Assembly (NCBI GenBank): GCA_038087015.1
Contig: JASBNA010000004.1
Location: 806,001 to 870,000 of the forward strand
DNA length: 64,000 nt
Direction: 5' to 3'
Source: Cerrena zonata
Taxonomy: Eukaryota; Basidiomycota; Agaricomycetes; Polyporales; Cerrenaceae
A program made the translations under genes and the position numbers. The notes under the pieces are model-generated. The model saw only the letters and a program-made list of their open reading frames with translations, was not told the origin of the DNA and ran no database searches. How positions within the stretch are numbered: position 1 is the stretch's first letter; every line of letters begins with the position of its first letter. Shown here piece by piece: positions 48,183-59,686 of the stretch.

Positions 48183-51100
48183 TCAGAATGAAGCATGCCC
48201 GTTCCCAGAAGACGACGGCTCCTCGTCTTCCCAAGGACTGAACTTGGATTTCCGCATCCTCGGAAGGTTCTGCAGCCAAGCCAATCCGGAAATCGATGAC
48301 ACCGGTCTCCCCGAACCCACTGCAACATTGTGAACATGCGTTGGAGTCGGCGCGCCGTGAGTAAGACTATGGGCGTGGGCGTGGGCATGGGCATGAACAT
48401 GAGAGGGGGACGCAGGCATGCTGGTGATAGCAACTTCGCTCAAGGTAGGTAAACGCTCTAAACTCGTATTCGTTGAGGACCCCAATGCCCGCGTGAGTGC
48501 CTCTCGCTCTGCAGGCGAAGGAGCAAATGCGCGCGAAGACAATGTAGAGAGGAACGAGTCCATGAACGATCCGGGTGCCGTGGAACGTACGGGTGGTGGA
48601 AGTGGAAGAGCCGTCGACGAACCGTTGGTATGCGGTGGAATTGGAATTTGTGCTGACATAGGCGGTAAAGTGTCATACTTCGGGGCAGGATTCCGCATGA
48701 CGGGGATAGATGGCTTTTTGAGCTGGAAGACTTTAGCTTCCGGGTTCAAACCTTTCTTCTCCTTATTTATATCCTTGGGTGAAGAGGAGAACCATCGCCT
48801 GTGTCCTGTCCCATTACCACCGATGTTCGACTCATCCGATTCCCTCGTCCGCGACCTCATGAGAGGCTGAGGATCTGACGAAGTACGATTGGGATGAGGG
48901 AACAACTGTGCATTGTGTAAGTCCATTGAATCTGCAGCAGAAAGACGATGCCTTAAAGGTGGAGGAGGCCGAATCTCGAAGGGATCTTCATGATCAATCC
49001 CATCGAAACCAGGGTGATTCAACGAGGTAGGTGAAGAACTGAACCCAGCAGGACTCTCTACAGCTACGGGAGCACCATGTAGAGGGTAGGATTGACCAGT
49101 TCGCCAATCACGTTCAAGGAAGTCGTCAGAATCAGATTTGAATGACCTAGAGACATCTTCGATACTACCGGAACCTTCCAATGACTGGATGAGACTGGTG
49201 GGGATCAATGAAGTACTCTTAGGAGAGGGTGCGCCAATGTCGTGTAAACCTGTGGGAGGGACTTCAAGTTCGTTGTCGCCGAAAGGAGCGAAACGAGTCG
49301 AAGGGACTGGACCGGTAAGTGCATCGTCAAACAGAGGGAAACTGTTGGGAGGACGAATGGGGATCTGAGACGAAGGCATGGTGTTCACCAGAGCGTTGTT
49401 ACTGGGAGGTTCCGGATTAACTACCGCTCGAGGGTACTCGCGGAAGTTTGAGATAACACTCAGTGAAAGCTTTCGAGGACGAGGAGAGATGGCCGAAGAG
49501 AAATCCGTAGGACCAGCGATACCAGAAGACCCTGAGCTACCCCTGCTCCTTGTCCCAATATGGGGAACGGGAGGCGGGAGCTGAAGGATCTGAGCCTGTG
49601 GGAAAACTTCAATATGCTCTGAGCGGTCGGTGTGGATTGTCGCGTGAGGGTCCTGGCTAGGTAAGTTGTCCTCAGAAGCAGAGATCGGGGACCAAGGTGA
49701 CATGGTAGGTGAAGCCTCCTGCGAATGGACAACATGCAGAGGATAGAAGTCGCGATCCTGTCTCCTCAACTCTGCTTGCTCCTTTGCATGCTTCAGTCTC
49801 TCTTCTTCCTCAGCGATCTTTTCCTCCAACTCCTTGGCACGAGTATTCAAAGCCGCTACAACATCCTCTGCGACCTTGATCTCTTTGCGCTTGAGCTCCA
49901 ACTCTTTTTGGAACTCGCCCTCTTTCTCGTCCGAGTGGACGACAAGATCTTCTATCGCACGCTCATCTTCACTCATCCTCTCTCGTAGCTTGTTGATCTC
50001 CTTATCCAACCGCTCTATTCTCTCACTCGCGTTCGTACGTGCACTCTCCGCCGCCTTCAACTTCTTCTCTGCTTCACGCTTTACCGCCTCTGCACTCCGC
50101 TTGGAATCATCTAAAGTCTTCGTCCGTGACTTTAGTTCATTTCTTGCTGCATCCTCTGTACGCTTCCTCTCTCGATTTGTCTCGAGGTCATTCTGTATGC
50201 TAGAATGTGATTCAGCAGCAGAGGATTTGAAATCGCTTAGCTGAGCGCGTAAATCGTGCACAGCGGTCTTTGAGGCGGCAATTTTGCGCAAGATATCTGA
50301 GATCACAGGCGATTGATCAAAGACTGCAGATGGCGAGTGCTGAAGCTGTGGCCCAGGGCTGAGAGTGGCATTGGCAGTAACGACCGAGGGAATAACGAGA
50401 GATTGCTGAACCGTCGGTGGCGAGTTACGTTGAACAATAACCGATTTGTCACCTTGGGTAGGTGGCGCAGATGGGGGAGGAGCGTGTAGAGGCAACGAGG
50501 CGGATTTAGGCAGCGGAGGTGGAGTCGAGCTACGACCTGAACTGTTTGCCGTTCGGTGCCCTGTCCGGGCAGAATCTCGCACCTTTGATGTAGATTCTTT
50601 CGCGAGGTGAGGCGGTAGTGCCGGAACAGAATAGGGTAGGCCTGTATCAATACGTAATGGATGAATCAAAAAAGTGTATGCTGAGCGATATGATCATGTA
50701 ACAAGGGGAGATGACTGCATACCATCGTAACATTCTAAACTATCAAGGGTCTTGAGGTCGAGGATGCCGGAGTTGCAGGATTCTGCGTCATTTGTGTTCG
50801 CAATAGGGTCAAGCCACCAGTGTTGGGTGTAACCACCGCGCCACCATCGCCCAAAAGCACCAATATACCAAGAATCGGAAACGAAAGAGCCAGGACCATC
50901 TGCGGACTTGATAATGGGCGATCGGGTACCATTAGGAACGATGGCAGCGATAGTAAAGACAGCAAAGCTATGAAAGACGTGTTTTGGAGTTCGAAGTGAA
51001 ACAGATGCACGATTGACAAAGTGGAATGGAGAGCCAGAGTCCGAATAAGCACGACCGGGTTTGTGCAGAGCGCTGGAAGTAGTGGTGTTACGTCGAGTCA

Positions 51101-51453
51101 AAGTATAATGAACGCCGCTGCCTTCATCGTCGTCTGATTCGTCTGCATTGTCGTCATCGAGTCGTCTGAGATGCTGCCTGAAGGACTGCTCGGTGAGGTA
51201 AGTCCGGAAGGAGGTTTCAGAGGGATTGGTGAGATATGCTGATTGAAGGATCGAGGGCGGAAATGAAAAGATAAAGGATGAGAGGGATCGTAAATGAAGA
51301 AGGTCGAAAACGCTCACCGAGGACGACGAGGACGATGACAATCATGGAGGCTAAAAACATGGATTGTATGTCAACCTTGCGCAGTGCCATATGTATGGAC
51401 CAAAGAGGGGAGGAGCTGCTGAACATAGCAGCCCCCAAACCGCCTAAAGCCAT
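48183..51453 (-). CDS. Large single-pass membrane protein with coiled coil (conserved fungal, unknown)
   Basis: The chosen ATG at 51451-51453 (MALGGLGAAMFSSSSPLWSI, good AxCATGG context) gives an N-terminal TM helix (MFLASMIVIVLVVLG). Intron 1 joins to AYLTNPSETSFRTYLTEQSF and RQHLRRLDDDNADESDDDEG. A hydrophilic region follows. Intron 2 joins ECYDG to LPYSVPALPPHL. The long last exon (to 48183) holds a Ser/Pro-rich part, a coiled coil of about 200 residues (KLKAAESARTNASERIERLD ... LKHAKEQAELRRQDRDF), long Ser/Pro-rich disordered regions, a His-Ala repeat and an acidic end. About 1,070 aa. No enzyme motif. I recognise the AYLTNPS/TYLTEQSFR pattern as conserved in fungi but know no function. 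Confidence 0.85.
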
Positions 51454-52379
51454 GCTTAGAGGCAGGAGGACGACCCTCCGCTTCGAATGAGGACTTTTGA
51501 TGCCTCGAGGCGATGAGATGTGGTTACCGTGCGGTTTCAGGGATGCCGACAGTGTGAAAAGGGGACGATTGGGAGTCGTCCCCAGCCAGAATAAGCCAGA
51601 ATGTGAATAAAAAAGGAGGGATGGTGGTGGAAATAAAGCAAACTGCAATCCTCCTCCTCATTTCCTGCTCCGGCGTCTTCCCGACCCAAAATCATTCCGG
51701 CCCCGGCCTCTTCCCGGATCTTCCCCGCCTCCGCCACATTCCTCGGCCTCCTGTACTCGATGACGAACATGCCATGACTCTCTGCGCTCACTGCGGCCCA
51801 CAGCGTACACCCACCGCAGCACGACCAGCAGCCTCTTGTTGACTCTTGCATACCATAAACCCCTCACGCTCTATCTGATCTCCCATCATCAAATACCGTC
51901 TCCCATTCAATCTCAGTCTGCAGCGCTGCTCAGCCCTCCAACGGCCTCTTGATCGACATCTTCCATCGATCCTCACCTATCGCTCATCTTTTGCACTCAC
52001 GCGACCACCCTCTCCTGCCATACGTATCCTAGGCCGCTCCTCCTCTGTGCGCTTCAGCACCATCTCAATGCGCCTCGCGTCACTTCTAATTTGACTTTGC
52101 TTTCTCGCGACCTCCTTTCTTCTGATCGACCTTGGCACACCGCTCTTGCACTCACGATCGCCGGTCCGAATCTCATCTCCATCCTTCTCTTTACTCCGAA
52201 ATATATTCGTCATTCTCATACAACACAGTTCTTCCGGTACATGCAGAGCGTCATTCAAGCACTGAACCCAGAGGATCTGTACATGCGCGGTCCGCTCCTA
52301 TCTCAAATTGACCACATGCCAAGTCTTGAACCTAGTTCTGATTCTTCTGAAATCGTAAAAGACACCTGAGCAAACCTAA
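51454..52379. other. Upstream region of the coiled-coil gene
   Basis: C/T-rich on the plus strand, with frames on both strands lacking domains. Likely promoter and leader. The repeat-rich array region begins near 52380. Confidence 0.45.
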
Positions 52380-53020
52380 CTACCACCTCGGCATCCGCCG
52401 AGACAGTAACAAGCACTAATTTGGAAGCAACCCAAGTTGAAGCAATCAGCGTCGACTCAGGGTTTCTTCCTTTTCTCACATCAGTGTATATCGTGACCTT
52501 GCCTCTCTTCTATCTGACGTACAGTCTATTAATACAACGCGTTTCGTGCCTCACTTGCTACATTTTCATCACAACGACCGAACAGCATCCTTCTTGGAAA
52601 ACAAATATCATGTTCACGAGATATTGAACATGATGTCGTATTGCGAAAGATCTCAACAATTGCTTCTACTCCCTCGTGGAATGTTGGTCGCATAACTCTG
52701 CCCTGTTAGAATCAAAATGGCGGCAGGATCGCTGTTGGCACGATACATCATCAAATCGACACTGCGCATGCTGTTGGGAACACTGAAATGTTGGACGACT
52801 TCTGCAAAGAACTGGGCAAGAAGCGCGAGTTTATGTACTATCTCCGCTTGATCCCTAGTCTCCGATCTCTATCGTCCTTTCAATCAACAACGCCTGTGAG
52901 GTTTTTCTCGTACTGGCATTTCATGTTTGTTCCCTTGATCAAGGTCGACTGCATGTCCTGCTCCTGTTACGACAATGCGTTTCGTTTATGGGACGAGTGT
53001 CTATACCGTAAACGCTGATG
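52380..53020 (+). pseudogene. Decayed companion-gene block 1
   Basis: Matches 55290-55760 almost end to end and 57940-58260 in part. Shared points: ccgccgagacagtaac..aatttggaagc at 52390, gaatgttggtcgcata at 52680, DDFCKELGKKREF at 52790-52830, and a terminal AFRLWDECLY near 52977-53010. Frames shift and stops intervene, so it is non-functional as it stands. The parent protein was not identified. Confidence 0.6.
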
Positions 53021-53151
53021 TACCGCCCTAAGGACCTCATTCCCGCCGTAACATTGATTCTCCTCGTTGCGATCGTGTCATAGCGAGGGACGACTAGATG
53101 GGTATATCCGTCTACTAGTATAAATACGCTAGTATGGCAGTCACTTCAGCC

Positions 53152-53180
53152 AGAGCTGCGCTCTATACAGATACTGTGTA
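53152..53180 (+). promoter_or_regulatory. 29-nt leader block of copy S1
   Basis: Begins agagctgcgctc and ends ...gtgta directly before the leader-intron donor gtaagc (53181). A TATAAAT lies about 30 bp upstream (53119-53125). Confidence 0.85.
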
Positions 53181-53277
53181 GTAAGCATCTTCTTCCCGTT
53201 TTAAATCGGTATACTGTTCGACTGCTAACGAACCTCGTCAAACAGTCCTACCCATCTCCCATCACCAACCATATAAA

Positions 53278-53601
53278 ATGCAATTCACGACGTTATTTCC
53301 TTCCGTTGTGTTCCTATTGATCGCACCATTTGTCGTCGCACTACCAACGAAGTGGGTCCCTGCTCGTAATTGCTATCAATACTGACTGATACTAAAACCA
53401 TAAAACACAGCTTCCCGACGCGAACATATCAAGACACGGTCATCACTCCTTCAAAAATTGAGCCGTGAGTGTCAATGCTTTCAACTAATCCAGAAACCCT
53501 CCAACGAGTGTTACAATCTTAGGCGATTAAACATAGGTCAACTTTCGCCTTCTCAAGTGTCAACGATTTGGCCTTGGATTTCCGGGTTTCTACATCCCTA
53601 G
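53278..53601 (+). CDS. Small secreted protein, array copy S1
   Basis: Exons 53278-53351, 53411-53464 and 53523-53601 give 68 codons plus stop. A leader intron spans 53181-53245. The signal peptide is MQFTTLFPSVVFLLIAPFVV, then ALPT. Exon 2 has FPTRTYQDTVITPSKIEP. Exon 3 has QLSPSQVSTIWPWISGF and ends FLHP. This is the short, aromatic-ended type, shared with S3 and S6. No cysteine in the mature part, no Lys-Arg processing site, no CaaX end. All three introns are GT-AG. Function unknown. Confidence 0.75.
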
Positions 53602-53729
53602 GAGATTTTGATAAGGCCCGAGCTCCAACTAGTGAAGGGAATATAAGTTGAATCCAGAACGTCGAGGTTGTAATGGATAATGATGGAAGTCCTAATATAT
53701 GCTCTAATCCCGAAAGTTTTGATTGGCCG

Positions 53730-54215
53730 GACTGTTGTGAATATGACATGACATTTACATGTCGAAACTACTTGTGGCACTAAGAGCACGGGAATAAGCA
53801 CCAGGAGTTTTGAGACTTGCAAAATCACCGGCATATCTTGTTCCCTTTTTCCTTGGCTGTTGACCTCACAGCCTGATACACAACGCTTTGAGGAAGACAT
53901 TGATAGGATCGTTGCGGACACAGCACGACTTCAAGTTAACACTGCTGCTGGAATTTGGAAATATGAAGATTCCGAATGGTTTCCGAAAGAAACTAGCCAA
54001 GTGCGTGATTCTTCTTATGTACGGTTGGCATCTGATTTACGACCCATGCCGTCTTTATAGCTAGGCTAGCAATATTGTAGCGGACCGCCGCCCCATTGCT
54101 CAAAAGCGAGTCTTTATCTGGGGCTTGACAATGACACACCTCAAAATTAACAACACGCAAATACCGCAATGCATTTCATGTATGGAACGAGTGTCTGTAC
54201 TACAAACTCTGATAT
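53730..54215 (+). pseudogene. Decayed companion-gene block 2
   Basis: Contains an exon-like piece with an acceptor ctcacag before it and a donor gtgcgt after it (53873-53999), reading RFEEDIDRIVADTARLQ and KYEDSEWFPKETSQ. A near copy exists at 56770-56900. The end (54168-54210) resembles AFRLWDECLY of block 1. Other exons are missing or broken. Confidence 0.6.
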
Positions 54216-54322
54216 GTCACTTTGTCCCCAACAGGCCATCATGAAACAGATCCCTTCAATGAGCGTAACGCTGTGAGACTTTGTACAGTATATATGCACC
54301 AGCATCATTAATCGTTCTAACC

Positions 54323-54351
54323 AGAGCTGCGCTCCGTACAGATACTGTGTA
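54323..54351 (+). promoter_or_regulatory. 29-nt leader block of copy S2
   Basis: Ends directly before donor gtgagt (54352). A TATATA-like element lies about 30 bp upstream (54290). Confidence 0.85.
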
Positions 54352-54449
54352 GTGAGTATCTCCTGTACTATTCAGCTATTCATCTTATTTTATATATCTT
54401 GACAGTCTCACTCACTCCCCATTGCTACGATTCATATACAACACAAATC

Positions 54450-54910
54450 ATGTCAACCTTTTTGTATGTTATCATGCTCCTCCTGGTCACGCCATTCGCT
54501 GCCGCACTGCCAATGAAGTGAGTTTCCGAGTCTATCCATACGACTACCGTCAATATCGACTTATCCTAAATACACCGTGACTAAACATAGCTCCCCAACT
54601 CCTACTACGACACAAACGTACCAAGACACGGCCGTTCCTCCTTCTAAAGACGGGCTAAACCTGTAAGTGTTAAATACCACAACGACGACGACGACGACGA
54701 AGATAGACTAATAACTATTCTAACTCTAGGCAATCGAGAATGGACCTGAGTCAAATGTCTCCAGCCGAGGTAGAACGTCTTCACACTTTTAGTAGTGGTT
54801 TGGGAAAGGTTGGACTTCACTCGCCAATGGAGTCCGCGTTGGCGTCAGCTCAGGCGGCTGCTGTACAGGCGGCTGCTGAGGCGGCTGCATCGAGAGCGAG
54901 TATGAGATGA
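54450..54910 (+). CDS. Small secreted protein, array copy S2
   Basis: Exons 54450-54517, 54591-54662 and 54730-54910 encode 106 aa. The leader intron is 54352-54405. The signal peptide is MSTFLYVIMLLLVTPFAA, then ALPM. Exon 2 has TPTTTQTYQDTAVPPSKDGL. Exon 3 opens RMDLSQMSPAEVERLHTF and ends in an alanine-rich helix-like tail (AQAAAVQAAAEAAASRASMR). This is the long type, shared with S4 and S5. The Ala-rich tail could be amphipathic or simply low-complexity. Unrecognised family. Confidence 0.78.
54682..54701. repeat. ACG trinucleotide microsatellite in S2 intron 2
   Basis: About six ACG units inside the intron between S2 exons 2 and 3. Not present in the other copies, so a local expansion. 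Confidence 0.8.
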
Positions 54911-54959
54911 ACGCTATCATCTCCGAATGTCAATGTCGTAAAACATGTCGATCTGACTG

Positions 54960-55770
54960 AGGTTATGGACCAGTGATTTTTGTCGGTAGATGAATACTCA
55001 TATACATATTCAGTGATTGGCAAGGCAAGTGGGATATGTATCCTCCCTTTCCCTTCAAGTCCATGATGGAGTATTGCTTGAGTATTGCATCTCGCCGAGT
55101 GTTGACCATACAGCCCCAAATCTCAGTCACCCCAAGAAAAAAACATTGGTTGAATTGCTGTGAACACGACATATCATCAAATTGATACTGCTTATGTTAC
55201 CGAGAACATGGTTATGCCAGGCAACCTTGCAGAAGGTTGATCAAAGGGAGTGCACCCTTGTTGATATCTCCAGATGGTCTGCGGCGACTCTGGAAGGAGG
55301 TTCCACCCCGGCATCCGCCGAGGCAGTTTCAAGCACCAATTTGGAAGCTCGGCGTCGAGTTAGGGTTTCTTCTTTCCCTTCCGTCATCGTATATCATGAC
55401 CTTGCTTTCTTCTATCTGACGCACGGCCTTATTTAATACGACATCTTTTCGTGCCTTATCCGCTATATTTTCATCACAACAACCGAATAGCATTCGACTC
55501 GGAAAACATACAGCATGTGTCATGTTCACGAGATATTGGACTATTCCAAAATATCTCTTCTATTCCCGTGTGGAATGTTGGTCGCATAGCCCACTCTTCC
55601 ACGTTAGAAGCCAAATACGACAGGACCGCTGTTGAGACGATACATTATCACAACGACGCCCCGCATGTCGCTGAGAATACTCAAATTTGAGTCCTGCCAG
55701 TAGGCGACTTACGCGAGGAACTGGTCAAGAAGCGCGAGTCTATGTGCTAACTTACCTCCGGTTGATTTCT
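54960..55770 (+). pseudogene. Decayed companion-gene block 3
   Basis: The longest relic. Order: flank ggaccagtga (54969), ENMVMPGNLAE with a splice site after it (55202-55233), LIKGSAPLLISPDG, RLWKEVPPRHPPRQFQAPIW, a piece matching block 1, SSIPVWNVGRIAHSSTLEAK (55549-55610), and EELVKKRES (55720-55745). Several frames are needed to read it, so it is broken. Confidence 0.6.
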
Positions 55771-55894
55771 GGTCTTGCCCCAAGGCCCTCATTCTCACCA
55801 TAAAATTGATTGTCCTTGTCGCGTCACGGCGAGGAACGACTAGAGGCATCTATTCATCTAATATGAATATGCTAGCATGGCAGTCATTTCGGGT

Positions 55895-55923
55895 AGAGCT
55901 GCGCTCCATATAGAGTCTGTGTA
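55895..55923 (+). promoter_or_regulatory. 29-nt leader block of copy S3
   Basis: Slightly diverged (catatagagtctg in place of cgtacagatactg) and ends before donor gtaagc (55924). The upstream TATA position has degenerated to atatgaatatg (55860). Confidence 0.8.
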
Positions 55924-55999
55924 GTAAGCATCTGGTCTCTGCTCCCATTTTTGTATACTGTGCGACTACTAACCTATCCCATATCACTAGTCATACTAT

Positions 56000-56363
56000 A
56001 TGATACAATTTGTGAAATTATTTCCATCCATTGTTGTGCTCATATTGGTTACACCATCTGTCATCGCACTGCCAATGATGTAAGTCCTGCCCATACGTCT
56101 GCTGTCAATACCATTTGTTACCAAAACCATAAAATATAGCTTCCTTACTCCTATCACGACACAAAGATCTCAAGACACGGCCGTTCCTCCACCCAAAGTT
56201 GAGCTAAACCCGTGAGTGTTAATGATTCCGAATATTACAAGAATCCAATGACGGTTACAATCCTAGGCGATTCAGAGGGGCCTTAGGTCAAAGTTCGCCT
56301 AGCGAGTTGTCAAGACTCTGGCCCTTTTTTTCATGCAATATTTATTTGGCCAGGCGCTCTTGA
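56000..56363 (+). CDS. Small secreted protein, array copy S3
   Basis: Exons 56000-56079, 56140-56211 and 56267-56363 encode 82 aa. The signal peptide MIQFVKLFPSIVVLILVTPS ends ALPM. Exon 2 has TPITTQRSQDTAVPPPKVEL. Exon 3 has SSPSELSRLWPFF and ends LARRS. It is the aromatic-type tail, but longer than S1. The probable leader intron is 55924-55990. The promoter is the most degenerate of the six, so expression may be weaker. Confidence 0.7.
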
Positions 56364-56639
56364 TCATGCCCGAGCTGCAGCCAGTAAAGCGAGCACAAGC
56401 TGAACACTGTCAGGATCGTAATAAACATACTTCTTTTTCTTTGGCTTTCGGCTCGAGGGTTGTTGACTAGTGCTTATCTAGGTAAGTAGGATTAGGTCGC
56501 TCCTATCTCGGTTTCCAGGACCAGGCATCTCTGCCCGGTATAGCATCTCGATGTCGCGACCTCAAATATCATACACAACCTCCTTCAGCCTTTGTGATGA
56601 TAGAAGTCTGAATATGTGCTATGGTCCTCAAAGGAAAGA

Positions 56640-57030
56640 AAGGTTGGATCGTTGTGGATATGTCACGACATTTTCATATCGACACTGCTCGTACCATTAG
56701 GAATGTTTACCTGGCAATAAATACTAGGCAACCTTCGCAGAGCGTGCAAAAACACTGTGTTGATCTCACAGCCCAATGCGCGACGCTCTGAGGAAAACAT
56801 TGATAGGATCGTTACGGACACAGCACAACTTCGAATTGACACTGCTGTTGAAACTCGGAAATACGAGGATTCTGGATGGCTTCCGGCAGAAACTAGCCGA
56901 GGTGCGTCGCTCTTCTTGTTGACGCTTGATTTCTGGTTTACGATCCACCCTGCCTTTATAATTAACAATGTAGCGTACCTCTGCTGCATTACTCGGATCA
57001 AATATATTTATGAAGTTTGAAGGTGATACA
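56640..57030 (+). pseudogene. Decayed companion-gene block 4
   Basis: Holds RTIRNVYLAINT-like sequence (weakly like NMVMPGN of block 3) and an acceptor-flanked copy of the exon in block 2: RRSEENIDRIVTDTAQLRI, KYEDSGWLPAETSRG. About 80% identical to block 2 by eye. No full frame. Confidence 0.6.
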
Positions 57031-57251
57031 CCTCGGAAACAAGAACACACAACTACGACGTTGTATTTCATCTATACTTCTGCTCCAAACGCTGGTGTGT
57101 CACTTTATCCCCGACAGGCTGTCATAAAACAGATTTCTTCTAATGAGCGTAATCCTGTGGGACCTTCATCCTCGATTTTATTGTTTGCCGGAGAACCACT
57201 CTCTGCGTCTCCTTGTGCGTATAAATCCAGCAGGACTAAAAAGTTTCAACC

Positions 57252-57280
57252 AGAGCTGCGCTCCGTACAGATACTGTGTA
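57252..57280 (+). promoter_or_regulatory. 29-nt leader block of copy S4
   Basis: Identical to the S2 block, ending before donor gtgagt (57281). TATAAAT about 30 bp upstream (57218). Confidence 0.88.
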
Positions 57281-57373
57281 GTGAGTACCTGGTCCGAATG
57301 CATACTATTCAATCACTCATCTCGCCCTATCTCTGCCGCCAGTCCCACCCTCCATTATCACGATCTATATACA

Positions 57374-57796
57374 ATGCAAATCATGTTATTCTCTCCGTCT
57401 ATTCTCATACTCCTACTACTCACGCCATTTGTAGCCACACTGCCAATGAAGTGAGTCCTGCCAATATCACTAAGGTCAACCCTAATTTCTCTAAAATCAA
57501 ATAAAACGCAGCTCACAAACAGATCAAGGCCTGGTCGTTCCTCCCTTCAAAGTTGGGCTAGACTTGTATGTGTTGAACAATACAAATCTTTAACAGAATA
57601 CTCCAATTAACGTCACGTCTCCAGGCAATCCAGACAGGATATGAGTCAAATGTCTCCAGCCGAGGTGGAACGTCTTCAACCTTTTAGTAGTGGTTATGAT
57701 AGCGTTGGTGGTCTTAGTAAAGTCCAGTCACCGGCGTCGCAAGAAATTGCGAAGGCGATAGCTCAGGCTGTGGTGCAGAGAGAAAGTAGGAGATAA
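57374..57796 (+). CDS. Small secreted protein, array copy S4
   Basis: Exons 57374-57450, 57512-57565 and 57625-57796 encode 100 aa. The leader intron is 57281-57342. The signal peptide MQIMLFSPSILILLLLTPFV ends TLPM. Exon 2 is shorter than in S2 (TDQGLVVPPFKVGLDL). Exon 3 opens RQDMSQMSPAEVERLQPF and ends in an Ala/Gln/Arg-rich tail (VVQRESRR). Long type. Intact by splice logic and length divisible by three. Confidence 0.78.
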
Positions 57797-57899
57797 ACAC
57801 TCTCACCTCTGAATGCCAATATTGGAATAAACATGTTTGATTCAATCTGGCTGGGGTACCGGTTACGGACCAGTGAGATCACATTTGTCGACAGATACT

Positions 57900-58270
57900 A
57901 TATTTAGTGATATGACAAGGCAAGTAGGATTTCTAAATTCTATTCCCTCGTAGAATGTTGGTCGTATAATCCATTATGTCACGTTAGAAGCAAAATGGCG
58001 ATAGGATCGCTGCTGACAGGATACATCAATAACTTGAAATCGATGGCGTCACGGCGCGCATGCCATCGAAACCTGGACGACTTTCGCAAGGAACTGGTCA
58101 AGAGGCGCGAGCCTTTTATATTTGTATCGTCCCGATAATCAATCAACAATGCAGCACCTGCGAAGAATAAGGCCATTAGGTTAGAGTTGCATCTTTGTGA
58201 TCATTGATTGAAGCAGAATGTATGTGTTATTCCACTGTGCATACCCTAAACGCTGGTGTATTGTCCCACG
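57900..58270 (+). pseudogene. Decayed companion-gene block 5
   Basis: Shares gaatgttggtcg (57953), a gcaaaatggcg..ggatcgctg stretch, and DDFRKELVKRREPF (58076-58115) with blocks 1 and 3. Stops interrupt all frames. Confidence 0.55.
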
Positions 58271-58396
58271 GTCCCCCGTCCCCGTCATGTTGAAATTGAT
58301 TCTCCTTTGTTGCAATTGTGTCACGGCGAGGAACCCCCTGGGCAGATTCATTCATTGGTCTAGTATAAGTACGCTAGTATGCCAACTTTTCTAGCT

Positions 58397-58425
58397 AGAG
58401 CTGCGCTCCGTACAGATACTGAGTA
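58397..58425 (+). promoter_or_regulatory. 29-nt leader block of copy S5
   Basis: One change from S4 near the end (gagta for gtgta) before donor gtgagt (58426). TATAAGT about 30 bp upstream (58364). Confidence 0.87.
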
Positions 58426-58511
58426 GTGAGTACCTCTCGTTATGGTAGTATACTAATATTCAACCACTCATCTCGTCATATCCATGCTGACAGTCCCACG
58501 ACCCATACACA

Positions 58512-58931
58512 ATGCAAACCATCATGATATTCTCTCAGTCTATTACTATACTCTTACTGGTCACGACATTCACTGTCGCACTGCCAATGAAGTAAGTTCC
58601 TGCCTATACAACTGTCGTCAATACCGACTTATTCTAAAACTATTAAATACAGCTTAGCCACTCCTACCACGACACAAACGTATCAAGGTACGGTCGCCCC
58701 TCCTTTTGAAGATGGGCTAATCCTGTAAGTGTCAAACATTACATTGGCAACGACTGAAAAAAATATGAAAATGACCGTCACAACTCTAGGCAACCTAGAG
58801 AGGACATAAGTCAATGGTCTCCGGCTGAGGTGGAACGTCTTCAAGTTTTTAGTCCAACTTATGGGAATACACTTTCCCAGTTACCGAACTCACTCGCGAT
58901 GGCACCAGCTCTAGCTGCCGCACAGATCTAG
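58512..58931 (+). CDS. Small secreted protein, array copy S5
   Basis: Exons 58512-58591, 58653-58724 and 58790-58931 encode 97 aa. The leader intron is 58426-58493. The signal peptide MQTIMIFSQSITILLLVTTF ends ALPM. Exon 2 has TPTTTQTYQGTVAPPFEDGL. Exon 3 has REDISQWSPAEVERLQVF, then LPNSLAMAPALAAAQI. Long type with a shortened Ala-rich end: a stop at ATCTAG cuts it short of the S2 length. Confidence 0.77.
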
Positions 58932-59019
58932 AGAGCCAGTATGGTATAATCACTGTCATTTTCGAATGCCAATCGTGTTGTGATAAACACATCTGGCTAG
59001 GATCATGGACCAGTGAGGT

Positions 59020-59345
59020 CGATGATGGCTCATATAGATGCTCAGTGATATGACAAGACAATCGTTTGGCTTTCATGACGACGGGAGTACTGCATCTCAC
59101 AGAATGTTAATCACACAGTCCCAGATCCCGCGTCCCAAGAAAAAAATGATTGCTCTGAACATGATACATATTAATTTTGACATTCCTCGTGCCATCGGGA
59201 ATATGGGAATACCAGGAAATATCACAGGTAAGTTGATCAAAGGGAGTGCACTCTCGTTGATATCTCCGTGTGGTATGGTATGCGTGGAGGCTCGGCCAAC
59301 TTTTGGCAGTCTGGAATTTGCTTACATCGGGTGCGATATTAGTTG
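59020..59345 (+). pseudogene. Decayed companion-gene block 6
   Basis: Reads HINFDIPRAIGNMGIPGNIT (59159-59226) followed by a splice-like GGTAAG, then LIKGSALSLISPCGM, aligning with block 3. It is the cleanest version of the NMxMPGN piece. No continuing frame. Confidence 0.6.
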
Positions 59346-59686
59346 ATTTGCTTACAAGTAAGTCAGAATAGGTCAGTATCATATTCCGATGATATCCAAC
59401 CTCGGAAACATCAACAATCACGTCCCACGCCTCCGTTTCGGAACAAGGATATCATCGGTGGCCGCCGTTTCATTTCTGACCACCACAGAGCTGATCCTGC
59501 TTTCTCAAGGTTCGAATACCTAACAATATACCCAAGGCACAGACATCTTCTGGCCCACTGACAGGCGATACAACATACCCACCCACTCATTCGTTGATAA
59601 ATCATATTTTTATCAGCTTCATCAACTTGAAATCTCTTTACATAACGATGCAGTATAAAGGCAGCAGAATGATCGTCGCCTCAATC

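Noticed and set aside
48418..50244. Long plus-strand frames opposite the coiled-coil gene
   Set aside because: Antisense shadows of a well-supported 828-codon exon.
52380..59345. Array repeats as a transposon or CRISPR-like array
   Set aside because: Units are kilobase-sized, carry spliced genes, and show no terminal inverted repeats, LTRs, transposase motifs or short regular spacers that I could see.
59500..59530. Second tRNA-like ggttcgaata
   Set aside because: Stem pairing fails beyond two or three bases and no D-arm is found.
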